64,000 nucleotides of DNA from Stutzerimonas stutzeri (GTDB lineage Bacteria > Pseudomonadota > Gammaproteobacteria > Pseudomonadales > Pseudomonadaceae). Under the pieces are notes generated by a model. That model was not told the DNA's origin. It ran no database searches and saw only the letters and a list, made by a program, of their open reading frames with translations. Made by a program: the position numbers and the translations under genes. Location of the stretch: assembly GCF_024448695.1 (NCBI RefSeq), contig NZ_JAMOHY010000001.1, positions 62,001 to 126,000 of the forward strand. Direction: 5' to 3'. Numbering within the stretch: the first letter of the stretch is position 1; each line of letters starts with the position of its first letter. This document shows positions 1 through 10,445 of the stretch, piece after piece.

Positions 1-1
1 C

Positions 2-361
2 TTCCTCTTCGAGTCCTTCGGGTTCAAGCGTGGCATGCCGGTAGATGCCGACCTGGTCTTCGACGTCCGCTGCCTGCCCAACCCCTACTGGAGAGCCGAG
101 CTGCGCGACTTTACAGGCCTGGAGCAACCCGTGATCGACTATCTGGACGCTCAGGTGGATGTGGAGGAAATGTTTCAGGACATCTTCGGCTACCTGAACA
201 AGTGGCTCCCCCGGTTCGCCGCCAGCAACCGCGCCTATGTCACGGTGGCCATTGGCTGTACGGGCGGCCACCATCGCTCGGTCTACCTGGCAGAGCGACT
301 CTGCCGAGCACTGCGCGAGCCACTGAAAAACGTCCAGGTCCGCCACCGCGATCTGGCCTAG
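2..361 (+). CDS. rapZ: RNase adapter protein RapZ, C-terminal part (5' end outside window)
   Basis: The reading frame is already open at the left edge, so only about the last 119 residues are visible. They carry the signature [10 protein letters not shown] and the C-terminal [16 protein letters not shown] motif of the RapZ/YvcJ family. The family is known as an N-terminal P-loop nucleotide-binding protein that, in enterobacteria, guides RNase E to the GlmZ sRNA and so controls glucosamine-6-phosphate synthase. The P-loop half lies outside the window. The ATG at 35 is an internal methionine, because homology ([11 protein letters not shown]) runs through it. The gene ends 8 nt before ptsO, the usual arrangement at the end of the Pseudomonas rpoN-hpf-ptsN-rapZ-ptsO cluster. 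Confidence 0.95.
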   Translation, partial: FLFESFGFKRGMPVDADLVFDVRCLPNPYWRAELRDFTGLEQPVIDYLDAQVDVEEMFQDIFGYLNKWLPRFAASNRAYVTVAIGCTGGHHRSVYLAERLCRALREPLKNVQVRHRDLA

Positions 362-369
362 GAATCCAC

Positions 370-642
370 ATGCCTTCCTGCGAAATCACCATCATCAACA
401 AGCTGGGTCTGCATGCCCGCGCGGCAGCCAAGTTCGTCGGCGTCGCCAATCAGTTTCCGTGCGACATCCGAGTCGGGCACGGGCTTTCCAGCCTGGTCAA
501 CGGCAAAAGCATCATGGCCGTGATGATGCTCGCCGCCAGCAAAGGCACCACTCTGCACCTGCAGACCGAAGGCCAGCAGGAAGAAGAAGCCCTCAAGGCC
601 CTGGTGGCACTGGTTGAGGACTACTTCGAGGAAGGGGAATAA
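370..642 (+). CDS. ptsO: NPr, HPr-like phosphocarrier of the nitrogen PTS
   Basis: This 90-residue protein has the HPr fold signature. The phospho-acceptor His15 sits in GLHARAAAKF, and the VNGKSIMAVMML segment corresponds to the HPr regulatory-serine helix. NPr receives phosphate from EI-Ntr (PtsP) and passes it to EIIA-Ntr (PtsN), a regulatory cascade linking nitrogen and carbon status in the cytoplasm. An ATG immediately downstream of rapZ gives the standard family length; a longer in-frame start at 202 would overlap rapZ out of frame and was ignored. The gene is probably the last of the rpoN operon, since pmbA follows on the opposite strand. Confidence 0.96.
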   Translation: MPSCEITIINKLGLHARAAAKFVGVANQFPCDIRVGHGLSSLVNGKSIMAVMMLAASKGTTLHLQTEGQQEEEALKALVALVEDYFEEGE

Positions 643-659
643 GGCGGTACCAGCGCCCC

Positions 660-2006
660 TTAGCTCCCGGCTACCTTCATGCGCTCGATAAGTACCGATC
701 CGGTGTGGATGCTGCTGCGTGTCTCGGTGTCGCAACCCACCGCGGCGATCTGCCTGAACATGTCACGCAGATTGCCTGCAATGGTCACTTCCTGGACCGG
801 AAACTGGATCTCGCCATTCTCCACCCAGAATCCACCGGCGCCACGCGAGTAGTCGCCAGTCACCAGGTTCAACCCCTGCCCCATCAGTTCGGTAACCAGC
901 AGGCCGCGCCCCATACGGCGGATCAGGGCAGCCTGGTCCTCATCGCCGTGACTGACGAACAGGTTGTGCACGCCGCCGGCATTGGCGGTGCTGGGCATGC
1001 CCAGCTTGCGGCCCGAGTAGGTCCCCAACACGTAGGACACGAGCTTGCCGTTCTCGACAAAAGGCTTCGCATAAGTCGCCAGACCATCGCCGTCATAGGC
1101 TGCACTGGCCAACCCGCGCGGTAGATGCGGGCGCTCATCGAGGCTCAGCCACTCGGGAAATAGCGTCTGCCCCAGCGAGCCTTCCAGATAGGATGACTTG
1201 CGATAGAGATTGCCGCCGGAAATGGCAGCAAGAAAGTGGCCGAACAAACCGGTCGCGAGCTCCGATGAAAACAACACTGGCACATCACAGGTCGGCACCG
1301 GCCGGGCACCCAGACGCCGTACGGCACGCTCGGCAGCACGCCGGCCAATCACCTCGGGGGTTGCCAGCTCGCTGGCAATACGGCTGACGTCATAGTGATA
1401 GTCACGCTGCATCTGCCCCCCGGACTCGGCGATCATCACGCAGCTCAGGCTGTGCCGGCTGCTGCAATGAGCGCCGATAAAGCCGTTGCTGTTGCCATAG
1501 CCACGACAGCCCCGGTGGGTACTCAGCGTGGTTCCATCGGCATTGAGAATGCGCTTGTCTGCAGCAAAGGCAGCGGCCTCGCAGCCGAGCGCAAGCTCCA
1601 CGGCCTCGTCCGGAGAAATTTCCCAGGGATGATACAGGTCCAGGTCAGCCACCTCCGTGGCCATCAACGCAGGATCGGCGAGCCCGGCAAACTCATCTTC
1701 CGAAGCATGCCTGGCAATCGCCAGAGCAGCCGCGACCGTCTCCCGGATCGCTGCGTCACCGCTGCCAGTGGTGCTCGCCGAGCCCTTGCGCTGACCGACA
1801 TAAAGCGTGATGCCGAAGCCCTGATCACGGTTGAATTCGACAGTTTCAACCTCCCGCTGACGAACGCTCGTCGACAGCCCCTGCTCCATCGAGACGGATA
1901 CTTCGCAGGCGCTGGCGCCCTGACGGCCCGCCTCTTCGATGATGCGCGCAACCTGTTCGCGCAACCCCGGCAATGCTTGCGGGCCGATCCCCTCAACTTC
2001 ACTCAT
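660..2006 (-). CDS. pmbA: Metalloprotease subunit TldE (PmbA)
   Basis: The 448-residue product belongs to the PmbA/TldD (U62) family and resembles P. aeruginosa PmbA throughout, for example [18 protein letters not shown] near residue 70. TldE lacks the zinc-binding HExxxH of TldD and forms a heterodimer with it; the complex degrades unfolded peptides and is known for maturing microcin B17 and degrading CcdA. The start at [10 protein letters not shown] was chosen over an ATG ten codons upstream because family members begin there. Its partner tldD lies about 750 bp away on the same strand, with darP between them on the other strand. It converges with ptsO. Confidence 0.95.
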   Translation of the reverse strand: MSEVEGIGPQALPGLREQVARIIEEAGRQGASACEVSVSMEQGLSTSVRQREVETVEFNRDQGFGITLYVGQRKGSASTTGSGDAAIRETVAAALAIARHASEDEFAGLADPALMATEVADLDLYHPWEISPDEAVELALGCEAAAFAADKRILNADGTTLSTHRGCRGYGNSNGFIGAHCSSRHSLSCVMIAESGGQMQRDYHYDVSRIASELATPEVIGRRAAERAVRRLGARPVPTCDVPVLFSSELATGLFGHFLAAISGGNLYRKSSYLEGSLGQTLFPEWLSLDERPHLPRGLASAAYDGDGLATYAKPFVENGKLVSYVLGTYSGRKLGMPSTANAGGVHNLFVSHGDEDQAALIRRMGRGLLVTELMGQGLNLVTGDYSRGAGGFWVENGEIQFPVQEVTIAGNLRDMFRQIAAVGCDTETRSSIHTGSVLIERMKVAGS

Positions 2007-2112
2007 AAAACACTCCACACCCACTGATTCGTTCATGACACGCCCGCCGAGCCGACTGCGCCGGCATCGAGGCTGCTGTTATCATGGCGGCATCTCCTAC
2101 TGGACCTGCCCC

Positions 2113-2634
2113 ATGTCTGATACTTCCGATCTCGATGGCTTCGAGGAAAAAAGCAAAACCCAGGTCAAGCGTGAACTGCATGCACTGCAGGATCTTGGCA
2201 CGCGCCTGACCACGCTCAAGCCCGATGTTCTCGACCGGCTGCCGCTGACTGATGCCCTGCGCAAGGCGCTGGCCGACGCGCCAAAACATACGGCGCACAT
2301 CGCGCAAAAACGTCACCTGCAATACATCGGCAAACTCATGCGCGCCCAAGATGTCGAGGCCATCCTCGCACTGGTCGATCAGCTCGATGCCTCTACCCGT
2401 CAGTACAACGAACGCTTCCATGCGCTGGAGCGCTGGCGTGACCGCCTGATTGCCGGCAACGATGAAGTCCTGGAAGCCTTCGTTCTCGACTACCCTGAAA
2501 CCGACCGCCAGCACCTGCGCAGCCTGATCCGCCATGCCCAGCACGAAGCGGCTCGTGACAAACCACCGGCCGCCAGCCGCAAAATCTTCAAATACATTCG
2601 CGAGCTGGATGAAACCCAGCGAGGGCTGCGTTGA
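2113..2634 (+). CDS. darP: Dual-action ribosomal maturation protein DarP (YjgA, DUF615)
   Basis: A 173-residue, highly charged, mostly helical protein beginning [20 protein letters not shown], typical of the DUF615/YjgA family. E. coli YjgA (DarP) associates with late 50S assembly intermediates. The [16 protein letters not shown] segment and the C-terminal [11 protein letters not shown] motif are characteristic. The start was taken at the ATG giving the family length; the longer frame to 1939 would overlap the divergent pmbA start. The gene is divergent from pmbA (about 107 bp between starts) and converges with tldD across a REP-like palindrome. Confidence 0.93.
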   Translation: MSDTSDLDGFEEKSKTQVKRELHALQDLGTRLTTLKPDVLDRLPLTDALRKALADAPKHTAHIAQKRHLQYIGKLMRAQDVEAILALVDQLDASTRQYNERFHALERWRDRLIAGNDEVLEAFVLDYPETDRQHLRSLIRHAQHEAARDKPPAASRKIFKYIRELDETQRGLR

Positions 2635-2669
2635 GTCACATCTGCCGAAGGGCGGAGCAATCTTGTCTT

Positions 2670-2716
2670 GTGGGAGCGGGTTTATTCGCGAATTTCGCGG
2701 TTGAAGCCACTCCCAC
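2670..2716. repeat. REP-like extragenic palindrome
   Basis: An imperfect palindrome with outer arms GTGGGAG and CTCCCAC and an inner TTCGCGAATTTCGCG, lying in the convergent darP/tldD gap. The GTGGGAGCGGGTTTATTCGCG core is characteristic of Pseudomonas REP elements. It could also act as a bidirectional transcription barrier. Similar cores occur at 18052, 34946 and, as a half copy, near 30990. Confidence 0.8.
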
Positions 2717-2760
2717 GGATAAACCTCTCACACCTCCAGTCCGAAACGAAAACCCGCTTA

Positions 2761-4203
2761 TCAACCACCCGTTCCGCCGACGGTAATCCCGTCGATCTTC
2801 AGCGTCGGCTGCCCGACCCCGACCGGCACCGACTGGCCATCCTTGCCACAGGTACCGACGCCGCTGTCCAGCTCCAGATCGGTGCCGACCATCGACACCT
2901 TGTTCATCACCTCAGGACCGTTGCCGATCAGGGTCGCACCCTTCACTGGCGCGGTAATCTTGCCATCCTCGATCAGGTAGGCCTCGCTGGTGGAGAAGAC
3001 GAACTTGCCGCTGGTGATGTCCACCTGGCCACCGCCGAGGCTGGCGCAATAGATGCCCTTCTTCACTGAACGGATAATCTCCTCCGGATCACTCTCGCCG
3101 GCCAGCATGTAGGTATTGGTCATGCGCGGCATGGGCAGATGAGCATAGGACTCGCGCCGGCCATTACCGGTCGGCGCCACGCCCATCAGTCGGGCGTTGA
3201 GCTTGTCCTGGATGTAGCCCTTGAGTATTCCGTTCTCGATCAGCGTGGTGCATTGGGTCGGCGTGCCCTCGTCATCGACACTGAGCGAGCCCCGGCGACC
3301 GGCCAGAGTGCCGTCATCGACGATGGTGCACAACGACGAGGCAACCTGCTGACCGATGCGTCCGCTATAGGCCGAGCTGCCCTTGCGGTTGAAGTCGCCC
3401 TCCAGGCCATGACCAACCGCTTCATGCAGCAGTACCCCGGACCAGCCCGGCCCCAGCACCACCGGCAGGGTGCCAGCCGGTGCCGCCACGGCCTCCAGAT
3501 TTACCAGGGCCTGGCGCAACGCTTCTCGGGCAAAGTCCATGGCGCGGTCTTCGCTGAGAAAATAATCATATCCGCTGCGCCCGCCGCCGCCCTGCCCGCC
3601 GCGCTCGCGGCGACCATTCTGCTCGACAATGACGCTGACATTGAAGCGCACCAGCGGGCGTATATCCGCCGCCATGCCACCATCCAGCGCAGCCACCAGA
3701 ATATGCTCCCAGACGCCGGCCAGGCTTACAGTGACCTGCTTGATACGAGGGTCCAGCGCACGCGTGGCGACATCAATGCGCTTGAGCAGCTCGACCTTCT
3801 CCGCACGGCCCATGCCATCCAGCGGATTGTCCCGACCATAGAGCGGGACGAAGGTGGCCTTCGACAACACTTCGACACGCGCCTGGCGACCACCACGGGC
3901 AATCGAGCGGGCCGCAGCCGCCGCCTCACGCAATGCATCGGCGGTGATCGCGTTGCTATAGGCGAATCCGGTTTTTTCGCCGGACAGCGCACGGACACCG
4001 ACGCCCTGTTCGATGTGGAAGCCGCCTTCCTTGACGATGCCGTCCTCCAGCACCCAGGTTTCGCTCACCTGATCCTGAAAATACAGATCTGCCGCATCGA
4101 TACCGGGTCCGGCCAGCTCGCCGAGCAGCCCCGGCAGGTCATCAAGGTCCAGCCCACCCGGTGTCAGCAGGCGCTCGGTGACAGGTAACAGCAGTTCACT
4201 CAT
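2761..4203 (-). CDS. tldD: Metalloprotease subunit TldD
   Basis: The 480-residue product matches TldD, the catalytic subunit of the TldD/TldE protease. The zinc-binding motif [11 protein letters not shown] is present mid-protein (HExxxH), and the C-terminus reads [19 protein letters not shown] as usual for the family. The start at [13 protein letters not shown] was preferred to the ATG 21 codons upstream because it gives the standard length. In PAO1, as I recall, a nitrilase-family gene separates tldD from yhdP; here only about 167 bp remain between them. Confidence 0.96.
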   Translation of the reverse strand: MSELLLPVTERLLTPGGLDLDDLPGLLGELAGPGIDAADLYFQDQVSETWVLEDGIVKEGGFHIEQGVGVRALSGEKTGFAYSNAITADALREAAAAARSIARGGRQARVEVLSKATFVPLYGRDNPLDGMGRAEKVELLKRIDVATRALDPRIKQVTVSLAGVWEHILVAALDGGMAADIRPLVRFNVSVIVEQNGRRERGGQGGGGRSGYDYFLSEDRAMDFAREALRQALVNLEAVAAPAGTLPVVLGPGWSGVLLHEAVGHGLEGDFNRKGSSAYSGRIGQQVASSLCTIVDDGTLAGRRGSLSVDDEGTPTQCTTLIENGILKGYIQDKLNARLMGVAPTGNGRRESYAHLPMPRMTNTYMLAGESDPEEIIRSVKKGIYCASLGGGQVDITSGKFVFSTSEAYLIEDGKITAPVKGATLIGNGPEVMNKVSMVGTDLELDSGVGTCGKDGQSVPVGVGQPTLKIDGITVGGTGG

Positions 4204-4370
4204 ATTCACTCCAGACGGGCCGTGCCCAGCACGGTACGGAAAATCGGCGGCGCGCTGCACCGGCATGTGCGGGCGACGAAAACCCTGGATTCAGGTTCAT
4301 TGCAGAAGTCACATGATAAGGGACAGGACCCTGAGGTTCATCCTCAGGCCCAAAACTGACCTTTGCTGTG
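4204..4370. other. Short tldD-yhdP spacer with small hairpin
   Basis: No coding sequence is recognisable in this 167-bp spacer. It contains a 7-bp stem, CCTGAGG/CCTCAGG with a 5-nt loop, at 4330-4348, about 20 bp beyond the yhdP stop in its direction of transcription. It lacks a convincing U-tract, so it may be only a weak terminator or RNA-stabilising hairpin. Confidence 0.5.
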
Positions 4371-7300
4371 TCAGTTGGGTTTTTCAAAAGGCTTGTCGAA
4401 GGAAATTTGGGGCGACTGCCATGGCCCTTCAACCTTGTACTGAACGCTGGCGAAGCGGGCGACTCTGTTACCCAGCAGCTTATCAACGACAAACAAGGCA
4501 CCACCGATGGCCGGCGCCCCCACGATCAAGGCGGCCAGCGGCAGATTGTTGCTGACCGGCAACGTCACAAGCAGCTTGGCATCGATCCGGTCATTGGCCA
4601 TATCCAGTCTGCCATCGAGTTCCAGATCGCTCGACGGCCCGGTCACCGTTATGGGACCTTTCGTCACGAAGACACCATCGGTGGCGACCAGCTCGCCCTT
4701 GACGCGATCGTAGCTCAGCCCTTTTCCAAACAGATCGGAAAAGTCCAACCGCAATCGCCGCCCGATGGAATCGAAGTTGAGCAGCCCAAATACCCGCAAG
4801 GCTTGGGCGCTACCTTCGATTTCCCGAAACTGGCCGTTGCGCAACCGGGCGTCGATACGACCGGACAGCCTTTTCATACTGAAGAACGCCGGCGATCCGG
4901 GCCAACTGCCATCCGCATCGAGATGGAAGCGCTCGCTTGTGGTCGAGGGCGCAAAGCCCCAGGCAAGCAGCACGTCGGCCAGGTTGTCGCCTTCCAAACG
5001 CCCCTTGTACCAGCTGCGTGATACGTTCCAGCCACCCGTACCGGCGAGCCGGAGCCCTTTCAACCCCAGATCCAGTGCCGAGAATTCAACACCGTCACCC
5101 CGAGGACGCATCTTCAGCGACCAGGCGCCCAGTGGCTGCTCACCTTGCAGCACCTGGGCCACGGCGATGTCCATCGCTGGCAGACTGCGCGGATCAATGC
5201 CTGCCAGCGGGTCCTTGTGTGGGGCGTCAGGCTGCGCCGGCTCGGTTGCCGGCAGTCGCAAGTGTGACAGCTTCAGCACGATCGGTGCGCCATCGGCATC
5301 AGGCAACTGGGCGTTACCGCTGACTGTCCGGCTTTCCAGTCCCAGCGACCAGGCACTCGAGAGTCGGCGTAAATCCAGCGTGAGGTTATCGACTTTGGTT
5401 CCCAGGCCTTCAAAGACTCCTATATCCAGTTGGACACGGCGCAGCAACGAGGCAGCCTGCCGCCCCTGCGGGGCATCATTGTAGGCGTTCAGCAGCGCTT
5501 GCCACTCATTCAAATCGACCCGCGGCAGGCGCCCACGCACACGCAAGCCCTGATCGCTGCGCAGGTTCGCAGCGCCACCGCCCAGCACCAGCTCACCACC
5601 GCCTTCGGCCCAGCGATTGTCGGGGGCACTGAAGGTCAGTGCAGCCAACGCACCGTGCTTGAGCGTATAGCGCTGGCGCTCACCGCCCAACGTCATACTC
5701 AGCGTCGTGTCGCGTCGCTGCCTTGCAGCCTTGGCAAACGGCGCCGGCAGCGTCAGCGTCGTTCCCAACAACGAGGAATCGATCTGCAGGCGGTTGTCAG
5801 CGCCGCCCAGCGTCAGGCTCAACTGAAACGGTACGTCGCCCGAAGCCGGCAATGGTTGCTCGATTTTCTGCCAGGTCTTGAGCTGGGCTAGCGACACCAC
5901 TCCGCCAGCCTCGATACGGGTGACCGGCTTCCCTGGCGTGCCGATGGCGCTGGCCTTGCCACTGACCTGACTGCCCAGCGCACGGGCGCGGATCCCGGAC
6001 GCACTCAATCCGCGTTCGGTGTCATAGCGAAATTGGCCACTCAGGGCTTCAAGCTGCAGATCGGCCTGAGCGATGAAGAGCGATGCATCATCAGTTGAAA
6101 AACCCACCACAACCTTGGGACGCTCGCCCGCGACCAGCGGAATATCCAGCTTGAGCGAACCGCTCAATGAACCCTCGCCTCGCCACCCGGAAAACAATTC
6201 TCGGGTACCGATTGGCGCAACCTGCATCAGGGTCAATGCATCCTTCAAGCTACCTTCGACCTGCCCATCGATAGCCAGCCGCAGTGGCCGCTCACTCTGG
6301 CCGAGCGGAATCCGGGCCTGAACATCATGCACACGACTGTCGAGCATGCGCCCTTCGGCAAGGCGCACCCGCACCTGACCATCCTCGATCAGCACCTCCC
6401 CATGTCCCTCGCGCAAAACTGGCCAGCCTGGCTGGAAGGCGAGCTCGGCATCCCTGACCTTGAAGTACAGGCTCAGACTACGCGCCGTATCGGAAGCCGT
6501 TTTGTTCAGCGCACCCTGATACTGGAAATAACCCTGCTCAACGACGCCACCGAGGATCGCTGCCGTCAGCCACTCGCTCAGGGCCGGGCTCAACGCCGGC
6601 GAGCGAGTTGGCAGGTATTTTTGCGTATGCCGCGCATCGCCATCGCTGATGCCCACCCGCAGATCCATATAATCCTCGGCCAAGGGATCGCGCATGAGGC
6701 GAATCAGAAAATCGCCGGCGATCCGCCCTTCCTCGCCTTCTACCTGCAGATAAGGTGCCGCCAGGGTGAATGCCTGCTCATCCAGCGTCCAGACGAGGCT
6801 GCCTCGGCTACGCTGATAATCCCATGGTTGCGCAAACAGCCCGGCAAGATGCAGGCTGAAATCACGATTGTCGAAACGCAGCTCGCCACCGCCGAGATTG
6901 CCCTGCACCAGGCCTGTGACGTTGCGCGCAGCAGGAACCCAGTGATGGGCCTCGATGCTCACTTCATCGAGATTGGCGACAAATGCCAGTCGCTCGGCCA
7001 GCGGCGCCTGCGCACGATATTCGAGCTGTATATTGCGTAGCGTTCCACTCGGCGCCAGCCCCAGCAGGTATTCGCTGGCGACCTCAGGCATGGGCGCCAG
7101 TGCATGGACCAGCGCAGCCAACGGCGCGACGGGCAGTTGATCGAGCTGCAACAGCCAGTGATCATTGGCGGCGTCCTGTTGCAGGACCAGCGAGGTTTCA
7201 CGCCAATGGGTCTCATCGAGCCTGAAGGCCAGGCCGTGGACCTGAACCCGGTAACCTTCGGCTGAGCGGTCCAGATAGGCTTCAAGTGCCAGATCTTCAA

Positions 7301-8171
7301 TCAGTACGGGCTCGGACTCCAATTGCCCGAGTTCCAGCACCGGTGCCGCCAGATGGGCGACCGCACGTGCGAAGCTCCGCTCGCGCCAGTCCAGCCAGAC
7401 CTCACCGCCGACCTGCAACCGGTCGAGACTCCAGTTGCTCGTCAGGCTCTCGGGCAACCAGGCGGCCCAATCACTCTGCGGCAACTTGAGATACAGCCGT
7501 GCAACGCTGTCTCGCCAGTCCCGTACATCAATTCGTGCCTGAGCATTGAGGCTCAGTGGCTGACCATCGGGCAGTATCAGGCTACCGCTCAGCTGCAGGC
7601 GTTCGTTGCGGCTGCGCAACTCCAGGTTGGCATAGGTCAGGGTCAGCGGTGCTTCGTCACGGGCTTCGAGGGTAATCTGACTATCGAGTAGAGACAGGCG
7701 GTCTATTCGCTGCAGTTCAGCAATATTGTCGAGCGGGCTTGTCGGCTGACTGTCGCGCTCTGGAAGCCCTTCGATTCGCCACTGTCCATCGGAGTTCTGC
7801 ACCAGGCTCAGGTGAATACCCGCCAGCTCCACCGATTTGAAGTAGACCCGGCGAGACCAGAGGCTAGTGGCAATATCAGGCTCCAGCGCCAGCCGATCCA
7901 GCCGAACCGCTGCACCGCCTTCGCCAAGCACTACGTCATAGGCCAACAGACGCGGCGCAAAGCCGCTCCAGCGTCCCTCCAGCCGCCCGAGACTCACGGG
8001 TAACGCAAGCAGTTCACTAGCCCTGTCCTGCACTTCCAGACGGTACTCGGCCACCAGTGGCACCAACTGACGGCCGAGGCTGACATACAGCGCCACCAGC
8101 ATCAGAGCGATCGCTGCCAGCCAGACGGTGCGGCGCAAAACACCCAGCACAAGGGCAGGAAGCCGGCTCAT
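4371..8171 (-). CDS. yhdP: YhdP family AsmA-like inner-membrane protein
   Basis: A very large 1266-residue protein with one N-terminal membrane helix (VLRRTVWLAAIALMLVALYV) followed by a long periplasmic part rich in beta-strand repeats. The C-terminal part (ELDGRLDMANDRIDAKLLVT) is typical of the AsmA/YhdP superfamily. YhdP, TamB and YdbH are known bridge-like proteins implicated in phospholipid transport between inner and outer membrane. The size equals the usual family length. It lies downstream of rng and maf on the same strand (about 50 bp from rng), matching the Pseudomonas maf-rng-yhdP order, so cotranscription is likely. Confidence 0.93.
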   Translation of the reverse strand: MSRLPALVLGVLRRTVWLAAIALMLVALYVSLGRQLVPLVAEYRLEVQDRASELLALPVSLGRLEGRWSGFAPRLLAYDVVLGEGGAAVRLDRLALEPDIATSLWSRRVYFKSVELAGIHLSLVQNSDGQWRIEGLPERDSQPTSPLDNIAELQRIDRLSLLDSQITLEARDEAPLTLTYANLELRSRNERLQLSGSLILPDGQPLSLNAQARIDVRDWRDSVARLYLKLPQSDWAAWLPESLTSNWSLDRLQVGGEVWLDWRERSFARAVAHLAAPVLELGQLESEPVLIEDLALEAYLDRSAEGYRVQVHGLAFRLDETHWRETSLVLQQDAANDHWLLQLDQLPVAPLAALVHALAPMPEVASEYLLGLAPSGTLRNIQLEYRAQAPLAERLAFVANLDEVSIEAHHWVPAARNVTGLVQGNLGGGELRFDNRDFSLHLAGLFAQPWDYQRSRGSLVWTLDEQAFTLAAPYLQVEGEEGRIAGDFLIRLMRDPLAEDYMDLRVGISDGDARHTQKYLPTRSPALSPALSEWLTAAILGGVVEQGYFQYQGALNKTASDTARSLSLYFKVRDAELAFQPGWPVLREGHGEVLIEDGQVRVRLAEGRMLDSRVHDVQARIPLGQSERPLRLAIDGQVEGSLKDALTLMQVAPIGTRELFSGWRGEGSLSGSLKLDIPLVAGERPKVVVGFSTDDASLFIAQADLQLEALSGQFRYDTERGLSASGIRARALGSQVSGKASAIGTPGKPVTRIEAGGVVSLAQLKTWQKIEQPLPASGDVPFQLSLTLGGADNRLQIDSSLLGTTLTLPAPFAKAARQRRDTTLSMTLGGERQRYTLKHGALAALTFSAPDNRWAEGGGELVLGGGAANLRSDQGLRVRGRLPRVDLNEWQALLNAYNDAPQGRQAASLLRRVQLDIGVFEGLGTKVDNLTLDLRRLSSAWSLGLESRTVSGNAQLPDADGAPIVLKLSHLRLPATEPAQPDAPHKDPLAGIDPRSLPAMDIAVAQVLQGEQPLGAWSLKMRPRGDGVEFSALDLGLKGLRLAGTGGWNVSRSWYKGRLEGDNLADVLLAWGFAPSTTSERFHLDADGSWPGSPAFFSMKRLSGRIDARLRNGQFREIEGSAQALRVFGLLNFDSIGRRLRLDFSDLFGKGLSYDRVKGELVATDGVFVTKGPITVTGPSSDLELDGRLDMANDRIDAKLLVTLPVSNNLPLAALIVGAPAIGGALFVVDKLLGNRVARFASVQYKVEGPWQSPQISFDKPFEKPN

Positions 8172-8220
8172 GCGGACAGGTTCCGCCCGTCAGAGCCGGT
8201 CTGGTTGGGCTTTGGCCTAT

Positions 8221-9678
8221 TCAGAGCAGCACCACGTCATATTGTTCCTGCGAGTACATGGTCTCGACCTGAAACTTGATCGAGCGCCCGATAAAGCTCT
8301 CAAGATCGGCTACGTTACCGGACTCCTCGTCGAGCAGGCGGTCAATGACTTTCTGATTGGCCAGCACGCGATAGCCTTCAGGTTGGTAGGCGCGCGCCTC
8401 GCGCAAAATCTCACGGAAGATCTCATAGCAGACGGTTTCCGGCGTCTTCAACTTGCCGCGTCCCTGGCAGCACATGCAAGGCTCGCACAGCACCTGCTCC
8501 AGGCTCTCGCGGGTACGCTTGCGGGTCATCTGCACCAGTCCCAGTTCGGTGATGCCGATGATATTGGTCTTGGCGTGATCGCGCTCCAGTTGCTTTTCCA
8601 AGGTACGCAGGACCTGGCGTCGATGTTCCTCATCCGCCATGTCGATGAAGTCGATGATGATGATCCCGCCGATATTGCGCAGACGCAGCTGCCGGGCAAT
8701 GGCCGTGGCGGATTCGAGATTGGTCTTGAAGATGGTCTCTTCCAGCGTACGATGCCCGACAAAGGCGCCGGTATTGACGTCGATAGTGGTCATCGCCTCG
8801 GCGGGATCGATGATCAGATAGCCACCGGACTTGAGCATTACCTTGCGCTCGAGCGCCTTCTGGATTTCGTCCTCGACGCTGTACAGATCGAAAATCGGCC
8901 GCTCGCCGGGGTAGTGCTCCAGATGCTCGCTTAACTCCGGCATCAGCTCATCGACGAACTGGCTGACCTTCTGAAAGTTCTCACGCGAATCGATGCGGAT
9001 CTTCTCAATACGCGGATTGATCAGATCGCGCAGGGTACGCATCGCCAGCGACAGATCTTCATAGATCACAGTCGGCGCGCCGGCGGTTTTCATCTGCTCG
9101 TCGATCTGTTCCCAAAGGCGGCGCAGGTAGCGGATATCCATGAGAATCTCATCGCTACCGGCCCCCTCGGCCGCCGTGCGCAAGATGAAGCCGCCGGTTT
9201 CCCTGATGCCTTCGGCAGCAACGCACTCGGCCACCACCTGCTTGAGGCGTTCACGCTCGGTCTCATCCTCGATACGCAGGGAAATACCCACATGGCTGGT
9301 CCTGGGCATGTACACCAGATAGCGCGAGGGAATCGACAGCTGAGTGGTCAGGCGCGCGCCCTTGGTTCCGATGGGGTCCTTGGTCACCTGCACCACCAGC
9401 GCCTGGCCTTCATGAACCAGCGCGCTGATGGGCTCTACGGCATTGCCTTCGCGCGCGGATATTTCCGACGCATGAATAAAGGCGGCGCGCTCCAGGCCGA
9501 TATCGACGAACGCCGCCTGCATGCCGGGCAGTACCCGCACAACCTTGCCCTTGTAGATATTGCCAACGATGCCCCGGCGCTGGGTGCGCTCGACATGCAC
9601 TTCCTGCAAGACACCGTTCTCCACCACCGCCACCCGTGACTCCATGGGGGTGATGTTCATCAGGATCTCTTCGCTCAT
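8221..9678 (-). CDS. rng: Ribonuclease G
   Basis: The 485-residue product is an RNase E/G family endoribonuclease that processes the 16S rRNA 5' end and degrades some mRNAs. It has an N-terminal S1 domain (about residues 38-125, GNIYKGKVVRVLPGMQAAFV). The DNase I-like catalytic core follows, with acidic residues in TTIDVNTGAFVG and IIIIDFIDM and the Cys-rich zinc-link region CEPCMCCQGRG. It has no RNase E-type C-terminal scaffold, which separates it from Rne. It follows maf on the same strand with a 75-bp gap. Confidence 0.96.
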   Translation of the reverse strand: MSEEILMNITPMESRVAVVENGVLQEVHVERTQRRGIVGNIYKGKVVRVLPGMQAAFVDIGLERAAFIHASEISAREGNAVEPISALVHEGQALVVQVTKDPIGTKGARLTTQLSIPSRYLVYMPRTSHVGISLRIEDETERERLKQVVAECVAAEGIRETGGFILRTAAEGAGSDEILMDIRYLRRLWEQIDEQMKTAGAPTVIYEDLSLAMRTLRDLINPRIEKIRIDSRENFQKVSQFVDELMPELSEHLEHYPGERPIFDLYSVEDEIQKALERKVMLKSGGYLIIDPAEAMTTIDVNTGAFVGHRTLEETIFKTNLESATAIARQLRLRNIGGIIIIDFIDMADEEHRRQVLRTLEKQLERDHAKTNIIGITELGLVQMTRKRTRESLEQVLCEPCMCCQGRGKLKTPETVCYEIFREILREARAYQPEGYRVLANQKVIDRLLDEESGNVADLESFIGRSIKFQVETMYSQEQYDVVLL

Positions 9679-9753
9679 TGTTGTTCTCGGCCTGTGGCGT
9701 GATACGTAACAGCCGAAGCTGACAGATAGGCTCGATTCTAACGACTTGAGCGC

Positions 9754-10356
9754 TCAAGCACAGGGGTCGGACGGCGCTTTTGTCCAGCAGGCAATTCCGA
9801 AGGCATCAAGCATCTGCGCCGTCTCGCACAACGGCAGGCCGACTACGGCGGAATAACTGCCCTGCAGGCCGCTGACGAATACTGCACCCAGCCCCTGAAT
9901 GGCATAACTCCCGGCCTTGTCCTGGGGCTCGCCACTGCTCCAGTAGCGCTCGGCTTCGACAGGCGTAATGGCACGAAACCGTACCTGGCTGGCGACCAGC
10001 CGTACTGCACAGTCCGTTTCATTCGCCAGCGCTACGGCAGTCATCACCTGGTGTTCACGCCCGGACAAAACCTGCAGCATGGCCAGGGCATCGGCCCTGT
10101 CGGCTGGCTTGCCAAGAATGCGTCCGTCCAGCACCACCGTGGTATCGGCACCCAGCACACAGGCCGAGCGATCGCTGACATGCGCCAGACCGGCCAGCGC
10201 CTTTTCCCGCGCCAGGCGCTGAACATAGGCATCGGGCGTCTCCGCGCGATGAGGCGTTTCATCAACGGAAACGGATAGAAGGGAAAACGGAACGCCAATC
10301 TGGGTCAGCAGTTCACGGCGTCTGGGTGACGCGGAGGCGAGAAACAATGCGGGCAT
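9754..10356 (-). CDS. maf: Maf family nucleoside triphosphate pyrophosphatase (YhdE type)
   Basis: The 200-residue protein starts with the Maf signature [12 protein letters not shown] and contains [11 protein letters not shown] and [12 protein letters not shown], which form the active site. Homologues such as YhdE hydrolyse dTTP, UTP and modified nucleotides, and were first noted as septum-formation inhibitors. The order mreBCD-maf-rng is conserved in gammaproteobacteria; here an extra gene separates mreD from maf. Dimer-forming Maf proteins are usually about this length. Confidence 0.94.
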   Translation of the reverse strand: MPALFLASASPRRRELLTQIGVPFSLLSVSVDETPHRAETPDAYVQRLAREKALAGLAHVSDRSACVLGADTTVVLDGRILGKPADRADALAMLQVLSGREHQVMTAVALANETDCAVRLVASQVRFRAITPVEAERYWSSGEPQDKAGSYAIQGLGAVFVSGLQGSYSAVVGLPLCETAQMLDAFGIACWTKAPSDPCA

Positions 10357-10445
10357 GCCTGATCCTTATTTAGGGTATCGAAGCAGGTTCGCATATCCGG
10401 ACGACGCCCGGAAGCCGACGTGCAGGGCACGCCAGCCCGGCACGG

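Noticed and set aside
35-361. Small protein starting at the ATG at 35
   Set aside because: The reading frame continues upstream to the window edge with RapZ homology, so this is the C-terminal part of a larger gene.
3139-4188. 349-residue plus-strand open frame opposite tldD
   Set aside because: Fully inside tldD, which has its HExxxH motif; the shadow frame has no family signature.
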